Positions 7,685-16,656 are shown, counted from the stretch's first letter. The stretch: 64,000 bases of DNA from Methylocystis parvus OBBP (GCF_027571405.1 NZ_CP092968.1:1612001-1676000), one strand, 5' to 3'. Made by a program: numbers and translations. Notes: generated by a model from the sequence alone, not told the origin.

Positions 7685-8458
7685 ATGTCTCTGACAACAG
7701 ACAAAGCCGGAGCTGCGGCGAAAGAGTCGGCCGACTCGATCGTCAATTTTCGTCCTGCTTATCTCGCCATGGCTGCGCTTGGGACGTTTTACGTCGGCAT
7801 CCGCATCTATGAGCAGTATTTCGGCTGGAAAGCCGGTCTCGATTCTTTCGCGCCCGAGTTCCAGACCTACTGGCTCAACATCATGTGGACCGAGCTGCCG
7901 CTCGAATTCATCGCCTTCTGCGCGATCGGCGGCTATTTGTGGAAGACGCGCGACCGCAACATCAACGCCGTCGCGCCGCGCGAGGAAATGCGTCGCCTGA
8001 TCACGCTGATCGGATGGCTGCTCGTCTACGCCTTCACCGTCTATTGGGGCGCGAGCTACTTCACCGAGCAGGACGGCACCTGGCATCAGACCGTCATCCG
8101 CGACACGGACTTCACGCCGAGCCACATTCTGGAGTTCTACCTCAGCTATCCGATCTACATCATCGCGGGCTGGGGCGCCTTCATGTATGGCCGCACGCGC
8201 ATTCCGCAATTCGCGAACCGGATTTCGCTGGCTTTCCTGCTGTTCTTCGCGGGCCCCTTCATGATCTTCCCGAATGTCGGCCTGAATGAATGGGGCCACA
8301 CCTTCTGGTTCATGGAAGAGCTGTTCACGGCGCCGCTGCATTGGGGCTTCGTCTTCTTCGGCTGGTTCGGCCTCGCCATGTTCGGCACCGTGCTGCAGAT
8401 CCTCCATCGCGTGATCGAGCTCAGCAAGGAGTTCGAGAAGGACATCCTCGCGATTTAA
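7685..8458 (+). CDS. pmoC: Particulate methane monooxygenase subunit C
   Basis: A 257-residue integral membrane subunit of pMMO, which oxidises methane to methanol in the intracytoplasmic membranes. The start MSLTTDKAGA follows a GGAGGAGAGG site; a longer frame to 7628 lacks one. Family landmarks are unmistakable: GWKAGLDSFAPEFQTYW, YLWKTRDRN, YWGASYFTEQDGTWH, RDTDFTPSHILEFY, and NEWGHTFWFMEELFTAPLHW, with about six transmembrane helices. Conserved Asp/His residues in these motifs belong to the PmoC metal region, although I cannot assign individual ligands. First gene of pmoCAB; the sequence belongs to the alphaproteobacterial Pmo/Amo branch. Confidence 0.97.
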   Translation: MSLTTDKAGAAAKESADSIVNFRPAYLAMAALGTFYVGIRIYEQYFGWKAGLDSFAPEFQTYWLNIMWTELPLEFIAFCAIGGYLWKTRDRNINAVAPREEMRRLITLIGWLLVYAFTVYWGASYFTEQDGTWHQTVIRDTDFTPSHILEFYLSYPIYIIAGWGAFMYGRTRIPQFANRISLAFLLFFAGPFMIFPNVGLNEWGHTFWFMEELFTAPLHWGFVFFGWFGLAMFGTVLQILHRVIELSKEFEKDILAI

Positions 8459-8524
8459 CCGCGACGAACGAACTTTCGGCGAAGCGCGCGCACGCTCCCA
8501 GGGCGCCGCGGGATCGAAAGAGAG

Positions 8525-8567
8525 GCGGCCGCTCCGATCTTCCTCCCTCTGTATCGAGAGCGGCCGC
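8525..8567 (+). promoter_or_regulatory. Intercistronic hairpin between pmoC and pmoA
   Basis: A perfect 10-bp inverted repeat, GCGGCCGCTC (8525-8534) and GAGCGGCCGC (8558-8567), encloses a 23-base loop. There is no T-tract, so it looks like an mRNA-processing or stabilising structure rather than a terminator. pmoC transcripts are known in methanotrophs to accumulate separately from pmoAB. Confidence 0.6.
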
Positions 8568-8617
8568 TTCCGGCCCCGCCAAGGCGCGACGCGAAAGTCG
8601 GAACAAACAAGAAGGCG

Positions 8618-8634
8618 CCCGGCGAACCGCCGGG
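8618..8634 (+). promoter_or_regulatory. Small hairpin before the pmoA ribosome binding site
   Basis: CCCGGC (8618-8623) and GCCGGG (8629-8634) form a 6-bp stem with loop GAACC. A GGAG ribosome binding site for pmoA follows about 14 bases later. It might protect or expose the pmoA translation start. Confidence 0.4.
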
Positions 8635-8659
8635 AGGAAATCTCAAGGAGAGAAAAATT

Positions 8660-9430
8660 ATGTCTCTATCGAACGAAACGGTCCCGGCCGCAGGCAAGGC
8701 CTGGGCCTCGAAGGAAGAGTTCATCGGCTGCGTGAAGCTGACCGACTGGATTCTGCTCCTCATCCTCTTCCTGGTGCTGCTCGGCTCCTTCCACATCCAC
8801 TACATGCTGCTCGCCGGCGACTGGGACTTCTGGATCGACTTCAAGGATCGCCGCATGTGGCCGACCGTGGCGCCCATCGTCGCCATGTGCTTCGCCGCCG
8901 CCGCCCAGTCCTTCTTCTGGCAGAAGTTCCGCCTGCCCTTCGGCGCCACGGTCGCGGTCTTCGCCCTGCTCGTCGGCGAGTGGATCAACCGCTACGACAA
9001 TTTCTGGGGTTGGACCTTCTTCCCGATCAATCTGGTCTTCCCTTCCGCGCTGATCCCGATGGGATTCTGGCTCGACATCGTGCTGCTGCTTTCGGGCAGC
9101 TGGACGGTGACGGCGGTTGTCGGCGCGATGGGCTGGGGCCTGCTCTTCTATCCGAGCAATTGGCCGGTGCTGGCGCAGTTTCATCAGGCGACCGAGGTCG
9201 ACGGCGTGCTGCTCACACTCGCCGATCTCATCGGCTTCAACTACGTCCGCACGGGCACGCCCGAATATATCCGCATGATCGAGCGCGGCACGCTGCGCAC
9301 CTTCGGTAAGGACGTCGTTCCGGTCGCGGCCTTCTTCTCCGGCTTCGTCTCGATGCTCGTCTACTTCCTCTGGTGGAAGGTCGGCGGCTGGTTCTCGACG
9401 ACCGCCTATATCGACAACGAAGACGTCTGA
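8660..9430 (+). CDS. pmoA: Particulate methane monooxygenase subunit A
   Basis: A 256-residue membrane subunit of pMMO. It carries the pmoA signatures HYMLLAGDWDFWIDFKDRR, MWPTV, GEWINRYDNFWGWTFFP, and GTLRTFGKDVVPVAAFFSGF near the C-terminus, with about seven transmembrane helices. Compared with the common type II PmoA1 as I recall it, many positions differ (for example LVLLGSFHIHYMLLAGDW and SGSWTVTAVVGAMGWG), which would suit the PmoA2 isozyme of Methylocystis/Methylosinus; this needs alignment. A GGAG site is just upstream of the ATG. Sits 201 bases after pmoC and 72 before pmoB. Confidence 0.97.
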   Translation: MSLSNETVPAAGKAWASKEEFIGCVKLTDWILLLILFLVLLGSFHIHYMLLAGDWDFWIDFKDRRMWPTVAPIVAMCFAAAAQSFFWQKFRLPFGATVAVFALLVGEWINRYDNFWGWTFFPINLVFPSALIPMGFWLDIVLLLSGSWTVTAVVGAMGWGLLFYPSNWPVLAQFHQATEVDGVLLTLADLIGFNYVRTGTPEYIRMIERGTLRTFGKDVVPVAAFFSGFVSMLVYFLWWKVGGWFSTTAYIDNEDV

Positions 9431-9502
9431 TCACGGAACAAAAAGACGAAAGGCCGGGGCGAGGCCGCCCCGGCGCCAAGAAAACAAGGGAGTCATAAAC
9501 TG

Positions 9503-10768
9503 ATGAAACGGCCAATCTTCCAAAAGCTCGCGGGAGCGTGCGCTGTGGGCTTCGCCGCAGCCGTCGCGATGCTGACGCTCTCCGCTACGCCGGCCGCCGC
9601 GCATGGCGAACGCTCGCAGCAGGCCTTCCTTCGGATGCGCACGCTGAACTGGTATGACGTCAAATGGTCGAAGACGTCGCTGAACGTCAATGAAGAGATG
9701 GAGCTGACCGGAAAGGTCCACGTCTTCTCCGGCTGGCCGCAGGCCGTCGCGAAGCCGCAGGAAGCCTTCCTCAATGTCGGCGAGCCGGGTCCGGTCCTCA
9801 TCCGCAAGAGCGCCTCGGTGGGCGAAGTGCCGGTGCCGCGCACCTTCTCGATGGATGTCGGCTATGACTATGAATACAAGATCGGCCTGAAGGCGCGCCG
9901 TCCGGGGCGGTATCACGTCCATGTCCAGATCAATGTGAAGGATGGCGGTCCGATCGTCGGTCCCGGCCAGTGGATCGAGATCAAGGGCGACATGAAGGAC
10001 TTCACCAATCCGGTGACGCTCCTCGACGGCTCGACCATCGATCTCGAAACCTACGGGATCAACTGGACATACGCCTATCACTTCATCTGGATGGCGGCCG
10101 CTCTCGTCTGGATCCTCTACTGGTTCCTGCAGAAAGGCATCATCGTTCGCGGCTGGCAGGTCGCGGCGGGCAAACGGCATGAGATGATCACGCCCAACGA
10201 CAAGCGTTTCGGGGCCATCTGGCTCGCGGTCGCCATGCTTGCGCTGCTGATCTTCTACGCCAACGCCAACCGTGAATTCCCGCGCACGCTGCCCATGCAG
10301 GCGGGTTTGCTGACCGGCATTCCGTTCCTCGAGGATTCGCGGGCCGAGACGGTGTCTCTCCATTATTCGGGCGGCTCCTATAAGGTGCCCGGCCGCGAAT
10401 TGACGATGAACGTGCAGATCACGAACAAAGGTCATGAGCCGCTGCGCATCGGCGAGTTCACGACCGCCGGCCTGCGCTTCCTCAATCCGGACGTGTTCAC
10501 GACGCGCCCTGAATTCCCCGACTATCTGATGGCGGATCGCGGCCTTTCGGTGAACGATCCGACGCCGATCGCGCCGGGCGAGACCAGGAGCCTCGTCATC
10601 ACGGTGCAGGATGCGCGCTTCGACGTCGAGCGCCTGTCCGACCTCGCCTACGATACGGACAGCCAGTTCGGCGGCCTCCTCTTCCTGTTCAGCCCCTCGG
10701 GCAAGCGCGAGAAGGTGGAAGTCGGCGGTCCGGTGATCCCGAAATTCCAGCTTGGCGCGACGCTCTAA
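9503..10768 (+). CDS. pmoB: Particulate methane monooxygenase subunit B
   Basis: The 421-residue largest pMMO subunit, with two periplasmic cupredoxin-like domains joined by two transmembrane helices (about residues 190-210 and 235-255). The signal peptide ends TPAAA-HGER, so the mature N-terminus would be His34. The copper-site histidines are visible as His34 and the YHVHV pair His138 and His140, matching the established PmoB copper site. Last gene of pmoCAB; followed by hairpins and a strong terminator. Confidence 0.97.
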   Translation: MKRPIFQKLAGACAVGFAAAVAMLTLSATPAAAHGERSQQAFLRMRTLNWYDVKWSKTSLNVNEEMELTGKVHVFSGWPQAVAKPQEAFLNVGEPGPVLIRKSASVGEVPVPRTFSMDVGYDYEYKIGLKARRPGRYHVHVQINVKDGGPIVGPGQWIEIKGDMKDFTNPVTLLDGSTIDLETYGINWTYAYHFIWMAAALVWILYWFLQKGIIVRGWQVAAGKRHEMITPNDKRFGAIWLAVAMLALLIFYANANREFPRTLPMQAGLLTGIPFLEDSRAETVSLHYSGGSYKVPGRELTMNVQITNKGHEPLRIGEFTTAGLRFLNPDVFTTRPEFPDYLMADRGLSVNDPTPIAPGETRSLVITVQDARFDVERLSDLAYDTDSQFGGLLFLFSPSGKREKVEVGGPVIPKFQLGATL

Positions 10769-10782
10769 GCTGAATTCAGCTC

Positions 10783-10808
10783 CACGCGGCTTTCCTCTTC
10801 TCCGCGTG
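10783..10808 (+). promoter_or_regulatory. 3'-end hairpin downstream of pmoB
   Basis: CACGCGG and CCGCGTG arms (10783-10789 and 10802-10808; the first base pair is C-G in register) form a 7-bp stem without a T-tract, preceded by the palindrome GCTGAATTCAGC at 10769-10780 directly after the pmoB stop. Probably protects the 3' end. Confidence 0.35.
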
Positions 10809-10823
10809 TTGGTGTGAAGACTT

Positions 10824-10855
10824 GCCCGCCGGGTTCGTCCTGGCGGGCATTTTTG
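10824..10855 (+). terminator. Rho-independent terminator of pmoCAB
   Basis: GCCCGCC (10824-10830) and GGCGGGC (10842-10848) form a 7-bp GC stem with an 11-base loop, followed by ATTTTTG. It closes the pmo operon 55 bases after the pmoB stop. Confidence 0.9.
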
Positions 10856-10949
10856 TTCGATGCTTTCGAAGGGCTTCCGCCTGACCGCCTCGTTACGCCG
10901 CACAGGCTACGCTATTACACAAGCAGTCCGGAAAGCGGCTGTTGCGGCG

Positions 10950-10989
10950 CTGGATGGCTTCGTCGGCTTCGCCGCCTCGCAGTGACGGC
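10950..10989. repeat. Degenerate half copy of the dispersed CTCGCAATGACGG repeat
   Basis: The stretch CTGGATGGCTTCGTCGG followed by CCTCGCAGTGACGGCG resembles the right half of the intact palindromic repeats at 57.1 and 61.5 kb. It lies between the pmo terminator and the 3' end of parC. Confidence 0.45.
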
Positions 10990-11004
10990 GGCACAGCGAG
11001 CGGA

Positions 11005-13275
11005 TCACCCGAACCGATTGTTCTTCGGGAAGCCGCGCGGCGGCAGCCGTCCCGCTTCCGCGCGGTGGCCGATCCATTCGGACAGTTCCGCCTTCGAGAC
11101 GTTGAACACGCGCCCCGCCGAATCCGTCCAGCGCAAACCGTCGGCCATCGCAAACACTTTCGCATCCGCGACGCCGCCATCCTTGTAGCGCTGCATGCGC
11201 ACGCCCTTGCCGCGCGCCATGCGCGGCGCTTCCTCCAATGGGAAGACGAGAAGCTTCCTGTTCTCGCCGATAATCGCGACATGATCGCCCTCGGCTTCCG
11301 TCACGATCTTCAATTTCGCGGGCGGCTCGACCGTCAGCACGGCGCGGCCTTTCTTGGTCGACGACAAGAGATCGTCCTGCGCGACGACGAAGCCGCGCGC
11401 ATCGTCGCCGATCAGCAATAGAGACGCGCCGGATGTGTGCGGCATGACGCGGGCGATGTCGGCGCCTTCGTCAATGTCGGCGTAGAGGCGGATGGGCTCG
11501 CCATGACCGCGCCCGCCCGGCAGTTTCGAAGCGTCGAGCGTGAAGGCCTTGCCATTGGTCGCGAGCACGAGAATCTTCGTCGTCGTCTGCGCGAAGAAGC
11601 TCGTATCCATCTCGTCGTCGCCCTTGAATTGCAGGGTCGACAAATCCTGCACATGGCCCTTGAGCGCGCGAATCCAGCCTTTTTTGGACACGACGACCGT
11701 GACCGGCTCGCGCTCGATCATCGCCTCCGCGAGGTCGAGATCGACCGCCGCCGGCGCATCCTCGAAAGTCGTGCGGCGCTTGCCGATCTCAGTCTGGGGT
11801 CCGTAGAGTTTTTTCAGATCGCGCACCTGCCCCGCGATCGTCTTCCACTGCTTGCCGTCGTCGCCGAGCAGGCTCTCGATCTCGGCGCGCTCACTGGTGA
11901 GATTGTCGAGTTCCTTGCGCAGCTCCATCTCTTCCAGCTTGCGCAAGGCGCGCAGGCGCGTATCGAGAATGTAATCGACCTGCAGATCGGTGAGACTGAA
12001 GGTCTTCTTCAGCTCGCCCTTGGCGTCGTCTTCCTCGCGGATGATCCGGATCACCTTGTCGAGATTGAGGAAGACGATGATCATGCCTTCCAATTGCTCG
12101 ATGCGGCGCAGGATCGCCGCGAGACGATGGCGCGAGCGGCGCTGCAGAACGCTGCGGCGATGGTCGAGCCACTGACGCAGCGCCTCGTCGAGCGAGACGA
12201 CGCGCGGCGTCACGCCGTCGACCAGCACGTTCATGTTCATGCTGAAGCGCGTTTCGAGCTCGGAGAACTTGAAAAGAGTCTCCATCATCAGCTTCGGGTC
12301 GATGTTGCGCGAACGGGGCTCGAAGACGATGCGCACATCCTCTGCGGACTCGTCGCGCACGTCGGCGACAAGCGGCAACTTCTTTTCCGAGATCAGCTCC
12401 GCGAGCTTCTCGATCAGGCGCGACTTCTGCACGCCATAGGGAATCTCGGTGACGACCGCCACCCAGCCCCCGCGCCCCTGCGGATCAGTGTCCCAGCGCG
12501 CGCGAACGCGGAAGGATCCGCGCCCGGTCCGATAGGCCTCGACGATGTCGGCCCGGCTGTCGACGATAACGCCGCCGGTGGGGAAATCCGGCCCCTGCAC
12601 GAAGGTGAGCAATTGCTCGCTCGTCGCGGAGCGATGCGAGATGAGATAGAGCGCGGCGTCGCAAAGCTCGGAAAGATTGTGCGGCGGGATCGAGGTCGCC
12701 ATGCCTACCGCGATGCCCTGCGCGCCATTGGCGAGCATATTGGGCAGCGCGGAAGGTAGAACGATCGGCTCCTTCTCCTCGCCGGAGTAATTCGGCTTGA
12801 AGTCGATCGCGTCCTCGTCGATGCCTTCGAGAAGTCCGCGCGCGACGGCCGTCATGCGCGCTTCCGTGTAGCGATAGGCGGCGGCCGAATCGCCGTCGAT
12901 ATTGCCGAAATTTCCCTGCCCGTCGACGAGCGGATAACGCGAGGAGAAATCCTGCGCGAGGCGCACCAGCGCGTCATAGATCGCCTGATCGCCATGCGGA
13001 TGGTAGGAGCCCATCACGTCGCCGACGATCTTCGCGCATTTCTTGAAGGGCGCGCCGGGATCGAGCCGCAGCACATGCATGCCGTAGAGAATGCGCCGAT
13101 GCACGGGCTTGAGGCCGTCGCGCGCGTCGGGCAGCGCGCGGTCGGTGATGGTCGAGAGCGCGTAACGCAGATAACGCACTTCCAGAGCCTCGCGCAGATC
13201 GACCGGCGTCACGACGCTCTCGCCGCCGCCATCCTTGCCGCCTTTGCCTCCCGAACCGCCCTTCTGCTGCGCCAT
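11005..13275 (-). CDS. parC: DNA topoisomerase IV subunit A
   Basis: A 756-residue type IIA topoisomerase subunit that breaks and rejoins DNA to decatenate chromosomes with ParE (encoded at 40.5 kb). The breakage-reunion domain shows [20 protein letters not shown], the [18 protein letters not shown] block and the catalytic tyrosine in YRYTEARM; the C-terminal part (from about residue 490) holds the beta-pinwheel repeats. The upstream frame reaches 13371, but [10 protein letters not shown] at 13275 has an AGGAACG ribosome binding site. ParC rather than GyrA is inferred from length and the lack of a clear GyrA-box, with a parE elsewhere in the window. Confidence 0.92.
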   Translation of the reverse strand: MAQQKGGSGGKGGKDGGGESVVTPVDLREALEVRYLRYALSTITDRALPDARDGLKPVHRRILYGMHVLRLDPGAPFKKCAKIVGDVMGSYHPHGDQAIYDALVRLAQDFSSRYPLVDGQGNFGNIDGDSAAAYRYTEARMTAVARGLLEGIDEDAIDFKPNYSGEEKEPIVLPSALPNMLANGAQGIAVGMATSIPPHNLSELCDAALYLISHRSATSEQLLTFVQGPDFPTGGVIVDSRADIVEAYRTGRGSFRVRARWDTDPQGRGGWVAVVTEIPYGVQKSRLIEKLAELISEKKLPLVADVRDESAEDVRIVFEPRSRNIDPKLMMETLFKFSELETRFSMNMNVLVDGVTPRVVSLDEALRQWLDHRRSVLQRRSRHRLAAILRRIEQLEGMIIVFLNLDKVIRIIREEDDAKGELKKTFSLTDLQVDYILDTRLRALRKLEEMELRKELDNLTSERAEIESLLGDDGKQWKTIAGQVRDLKKLYGPQTEIGKRRTTFEDAPAAVDLDLAEAMIEREPVTVVVSKKGWIRALKGHVQDLSTLQFKGDDEMDTSFFAQTTTKILVLATNGKAFTLDASKLPGGRGHGEPIRLYADIDEGADIARVMPHTSGASLLLIGDDARGFVVAQDDLLSSTKKGRAVLTVEPPAKLKIVTEAEGDHVAIIGENRKLLVFPLEEAPRMARGKGVRMQRYKDGGVADAKVFAMADGLRWTDSAGRVFNVSKAELSEWIGHRAEAGRLPPRGFPKNNRFG

Positions 13276-13522
13276 CAACTCGTTCCTGTTTTTTCCGCCA
13301 GCCACCGTCCTATTGGCGCGCGGCGCGGCGCGCAAGCGCCTGAAAATCAGCGTCCGGGACGCTAAACTCAACTCTCAACGGGATTTTCATTTTTTCGGCG
13401 ATAATGTTGCAAATTAGAGCTTGCGACGCTTTGGCGCCGTCCATAGAAAGGTAACCACAGCGCCGGCTCCGCTCCGCCTTCCCAAAGGCGCTTTCCTCTT
13501 AAGTTTCTGCGGCTTGCTCCTC

Positions 13523-13798
13523 ATGACGTCAATCTTCAGAGTATTCGCGGTTTTCAGAGTATTCGCGGTTCTTGGCGTGGCGCTCTCCGTCGCGGGCGCC
13601 GCCCAGGCGGTTGAGAGCACGCAGATCGCGGTCAATGATTCGGCCCGCTCGCCGCACCGCTACCCGACAGACGCTCAGGAGGAGGCGCGCAACGACAGCG
13701 CCATGCAGGCCATGTGCCGCGAGATCATCGTCGACACCGATGAGGGCTATGGCGTGACGAATCGCGAATCGCGCGTGATTTGCGACGAGCTGCGCTGA
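13523..13798 (+). CDS. Small secreted protein, unknown function
   Basis: A 91-residue frame starting at ATG 13523 with a hydrophobic signal peptide ending AGAAQA-VEST. The signal contains an exact in-frame tandem duplication, FRVFAV-FRVFAV, encoded by two copies of an 18-base unit at about 13536-13571. The mature part (about 60 residues) is polar, with two cysteines in MCREI and VICDEL that could form a disulfide. I do not recognise the family. The longer upstream frame to 13421 has no good start. It is convergent with recO. Confidence 0.6.
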   Translation: MTSIFRVFAVFRVFAVLGVALSVAGAAQAVESTQIAVNDSARSPHRYPTDAQEEARNDSAMQAMCREIIVDTDEGYGVTNRESRVICDELR

Positions 13799-13805
13799 CA
13801 TCCGG

Positions 13806-14516
13806 TCAGAGAATCGCGCGGATATAGAAGTCTCGCGACGCCGGCATGGAAGCGCCGCGCGGGGCGAACACGTCGCGCGTCAGAAAATATCCCGTCAGAC
13901 GGAAAGCGTCGGCGAGCTGTTCGGTCGACGCGCTTTCACCCTCCGCCTGCAGCAGCCGCGGAAACGGCAGGAGGCGCTCACGCCAAGGCGCCGCGGCGGC
14001 CCTGTTCACCGCGCGGCCCGATTTCGGGGAAACAAAAGCGAGATCGTCTCGCGTTCCCGTCAGCGCGCATCGCTCCAGATCGAGTCCGAAACCGAGCGCG
14101 CCGAGAAGCGCGAGCTCGAATCGGGCCATCATCGGCGCCGCGCCCACGTCGCCAAGCGCCGTGGCGATGGCGTCGGCCGCTTCGAACAGCTCCTCATGCG
14201 GATCGCGCTCGGGCAGGAGACGAAGCAGCGCGGCGAGCGTCGCCACCCCATGCAAGGCCGCGCCGCGGTCGAGATAGCGCGCGGCGCGCGCGGCGAGCGG
14301 CTCGACCGCAAAGGCGCCCATATGGTCCTCCAGCCGCGCGCGCCAATTCACGGAAACGAGATTGCCCGGCTGCAGGACCGGGCGCAGCGCCTTGGATCGT
14401 CCGCCGCGAACCACGCCGAGATGGCGGCCATGGGCGCGGGTCATCAACTCCAGAATCACGGAGGTCTCCCCGTGCTTCCTGGCGCCGATGACCAGGCCTT
14501 CGTCCTGCCACTCCAT
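13806..14516 (-). CDS. recO: DNA repair protein RecO
   Basis: A 236-residue protein of the RecFOR recombination pathway, which helps load RecA at gaps. The N-terminal OB-fold begins MEWQDEGLVIGARKHGETS and shows TRAHGRHLGVVRGGRS; an alpha-helical middle and C-terminal domain follow. Length is typical. The lepB-rnc-era-recO order on one strand is a standard alphaproteobacterial arrangement, though here a small DUF1737 gene stands between era and recO. Confidence 0.92.
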   Translation of the reverse strand: MEWQDEGLVIGARKHGETSVILELMTRAHGRHLGVVRGGRSKALRPVLQPGNLVSVNWRARLEDHMGAFAVEPLAARAARYLDRGAALHGVATLAALLRLLPERDPHEELFEAADAIATALGDVGAAPMMARFELALLGALGFGLDLERCALTGTRDDLAFVSPKSGRAVNRAAAAPWRERLLPFPRLLQAEGESASTEQLADAFRLTGYFLTRDVFAPRGASMPASRDFYIRAIL

Positions 14517-14555
14517 GGCGTTTCTCGCGCGCTCCGCGACAGCGACAATCTAATC

Positions 14556-14577
14556 CCTCTCCCCCTTGCGGGGAGAA
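14556..14577. repeat. Solo CTCTCCCC-type hairpin
   Basis: Short palindrome with arms related to CTCTCCCCC and GGGGAGA, of the same kind as the hairpins that bound the larger repeats at 16.5, 29.3 and 48.9 kb. Located between recO and the DUF1737 gene. Confidence 0.5.
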
Positions 14578-14601
14578 ATGGGGCGCCGCGGCGACGGTCG
14601 C

Positions 14602-14829
14602 TTACTGCTCCGAGAGCTTCATTTCCGGGCTGTATTCCACGCCCTCGACCTCCTTCGTGATCGCCTGACCGCAGATCACGCGGCCCTGGGCGGAGTCGAA
14701 GGCGAGCGTCGGCCCGCCATAGAGCGACCAGCCCTTGCTCAGCGCCTCGGTCACGCGATGGCAGAAGGCGGCGTCGTCCGGACCGGTGAGATAGCGATAA
14801 ACAGTGAGCCGCTTGGATTTCTTGGACAT
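14602..14829 (-). CDS. DUF1737 domain small protein
   Basis: A 75-residue protein beginning MSKKSKRLTVYRYLTGPDD. The body, FCHRVTEALSKGWSLYGGP followed by a short strand pair and VICGQAITKEV, matches the small DUF1737 family, which has no known function. It starts 24 bases after the era stop on the same strand and is probably co-transcribed. Confidence 0.8.
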   Translation of the reverse strand: MSKKSKRLTVYRYLTGPDDAAFCHRVTEALSKGWSLYGGPTLAFDSAQGRVICGQAITKEVEGVEYSPEMKLSEQ

Positions 14830-14853
14830 ATCGACCTCGCAAAGAGGAATCCG

Positions 14854-15777
14854 TTAGCCGCCCTTGGGAAAATCGAGCCGCATCTCGCGGTAGCGCTCGG
14901 GATCTTCGGCCCAGTTTTCGCGCACCTTCACGAAAAGGAAAAGATGCACCTTCTGCTCGGCGGCCTCCGCGATCTCGCGCCGGGCCGCCGCGCCGATCGC
15001 CTTGATCGTCTTGCCGCCCTCGCCGATCACGATCTTCTTCTGGCCGTCGCGGGCGACATAGATCGTCTGCTCGATGCGGGCCGAGCCGTCCTTCTGATTC
15101 GTCCAGCTGTCGGTCTCGACGGTCGATTGATAGGGCAATTCGTCATGCAGCCGCTCATAGATCTGCTCGCGCGTGATCTCGGCGGCGAGCAGGCGCAAAG
15201 GCGCGTCGGAAAGCTGGTCTTCCGGATAGAGCCACGGCCCCGGCTTCATGCGCCTGCCCAGAGCGCACAGCAGGTCGGCGACGCCGTCGCCGTTGAGGGC
15301 CGAGACCATGAAGGTCTCCTCGAACGTCTCCATCTCGTTGAGCTTCGCGGTGAGCGCCAGGAGCTTCTCGCGCGCGACGATATCGACCTTGTTCAGCACG
15401 AGGATTTTCGGCGCCTTCGTTTCGGCGAGCTGCTTCATGATCGCCTCGACCTCTTCGTCGACCCCTTTGCGGGCGTCGACCAGCAAGGCGACGACGTCGG
15501 CGTCGGCCGCGCCGGAGAGAGCGCTCGCAACCATGGCGCGGTCGAGCTTGCGCTTGGGCTTGAAGATGCCGGGCGTATCGACGAGCACGATCTGCGCCGG
15601 CCCATCCACGGCGATGCCGCGCACCTGCGCGCGCGTCGTCTGCGCCTTGCGCGAGACGATCGAAACCTTGGCGCCGACAAGCTGGTTGAGCAGCGTCGAT
15701 TTGCCGGCGTTGGGCGCGCCGACCAGCGCCGCAAAGCCGCAGCTTGTTTCTTGGTCCATGGCGGTTTCTTCGGTCAA
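14854..15777 (-). CDS. era: GTPase Era
   Basis: A 307-residue ribosome-biogenesis GTPase that binds the 3' end of 16S rRNA. G1 is GAPNAGKST, G3 is DTPGIF and G4 is NKVD; the C-terminal KH domain carries RREIAEAAEQKVHLFLFVKV. The TTG at 15777 has a GGAG site six bases upstream and gives the usual family length; an in-frame ATG at 15759 is the alternative. Normally it follows rnc closely, but here about 900 bases intervene. Confidence 0.95.
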   Translation of the reverse strand: MTEETAMDQETSCGFAALVGAPNAGKSTLLNQLVGAKVSIVSRKAQTTRAQVRGIAVDGPAQIVLVDTPGIFKPKRKLDRAMVASALSGAADADVVALLVDARKGVDEEVEAIMKQLAETKAPKILVLNKVDIVAREKLLALTAKLNEMETFEETFMVSALNGDGVADLLCALGRRMKPGPWLYPEDQLSDAPLRLLAAEITREQIYERLHDELPYQSTVETDSWTNQKDGSARIEQTIYVARDGQKKIVIGEGGKTIKAIGAAARREIAEAAEQKVHLFLFVKVRENWAEDPERYREMRLDFPKGG

Positions 15778-16510
15778 AGGTTCTCCAGAGCTTGGGTCGA
15801 CTCGTCCGCCTTAGCGCTTTGCGCGGGGCTTCTCTACCGAATTTTTGGGTTTGGCTCTTTCATCGCGGCCTCCTCCCGCTCGATCTTCAAAGCCATGGCG
15901 AGATATCCCACTCAAACCCGCCCGCGCCTTTTCCTTCCCGCGCTCTTTCGATGCGAGTTTAAAGGGAAATCCGGGACGCCCCGGCCCGGTTCGGCCGAGA
16001 TGTGTATGTGTTTCCTGCGCACCGGAGCCAAAGCGTCCCGGACACGGTCTTTATGCTCGCGCACCTTTTCCCGACGGAGTGACTTCGCTCCCGGACACGG
16101 CCCCTGACAGGACCGCTTCTTTCCCGTCTGAGATTATGATCCCAGACGAGCGCGCGCTTGAGCGCCGCAGGCGATTTGTGTCCTGCAGTTTTCCGATGCC
16201 GCCTTCCCCCGGGCGCGGCTTCCTTTTCAGAAGTTCCCGCTGCAAGACCCGAAGAAACGTTAAGACCCAGCTTTATTCGCGCCCCGCGACGTTGCCGCCA
16301 CAGATTGCTTGCCCCGCTCTGCACGGGAAAGCCCGACCGACGACCCGCCCACATCCGCCACAAGAGCCCGACGGACGCTTGACCGACCCCGCCGCGCCGC
16401 CGGGCTACGACGACGCCCCCTAAGGTGACGAGGCGGGCGCAGGATGAGGCAGGTTTAGGGGGTGGGGATAAGATTTTTTTCGGAACGTCGATAAAGGCCC
16501 GCGCGCGCTC
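15778..16510. other. Unassigned 730-base stretch between rnc and era
   Basis: No gene that I can support: frames on both strands give low-complexity, arginine/proline-rich translations typical of GC-rich noise. It contains local foldable structures, for example CGTCTGAGAT (16125-16134) facing ATCCCAGACG (16139-16148), and short repeated phrases such as CCCGGACACGG (twice, near 16038 and 16091). It does not match tmRNA, RNase P RNA or SRP RNA signatures I looked for. A structured RNA or a decayed gene is possible. Confidence 0.5.
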
Positions 16511-16656
16511 CTCTCCCCGCATGGCGGGGAGAGGTTGGGTGAGGGGCCTGGGGGATGAGAGAGAAAGGCAAACGCAGTGAGGGCTTGGCAGTTCAACCGG
16601 CGTCCGGACTCCAGACCCGGCCCCTCACCCAGCCTCTCCCCGTTTCACGGGGAGAG
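16511..16656. repeat. MITE-like composite palindromic element (copy 1)
   Basis: Two 38-base units in inverted orientation, 16511-16548 and 16619-16656. Each is a CTCTCCCC...GGGGAGAG hairpin followed by a GGGTGAGGGGCC box; the two units agree at all but about six positions, mainly in the hairpin loop. The 70-base centre is not repeated. No coding capacity. Confidence 0.75.

Noticed and set aside
11437..12759. A 440-codon plus-strand frame antisense to parC
   Set aside because: Shadow of parC, no domain and no ribosome binding site.
15845..16423. Plus- and minus-strand frames in the rnc-era gap as genes
   Set aside because: Proline/arginine-rich translations without start signals or family resemblance; kept as an unassigned region instead.
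15778..16510. tmRNA, RNase P RNA or SRP RNA in the rnc-era gap
   Set aside because: None of the conserved stretches that I know for these RNAs (for example the RNase P GAGGAAAGTCCGGGC core or the SRP GGTCAGG loop) is present on either strand.
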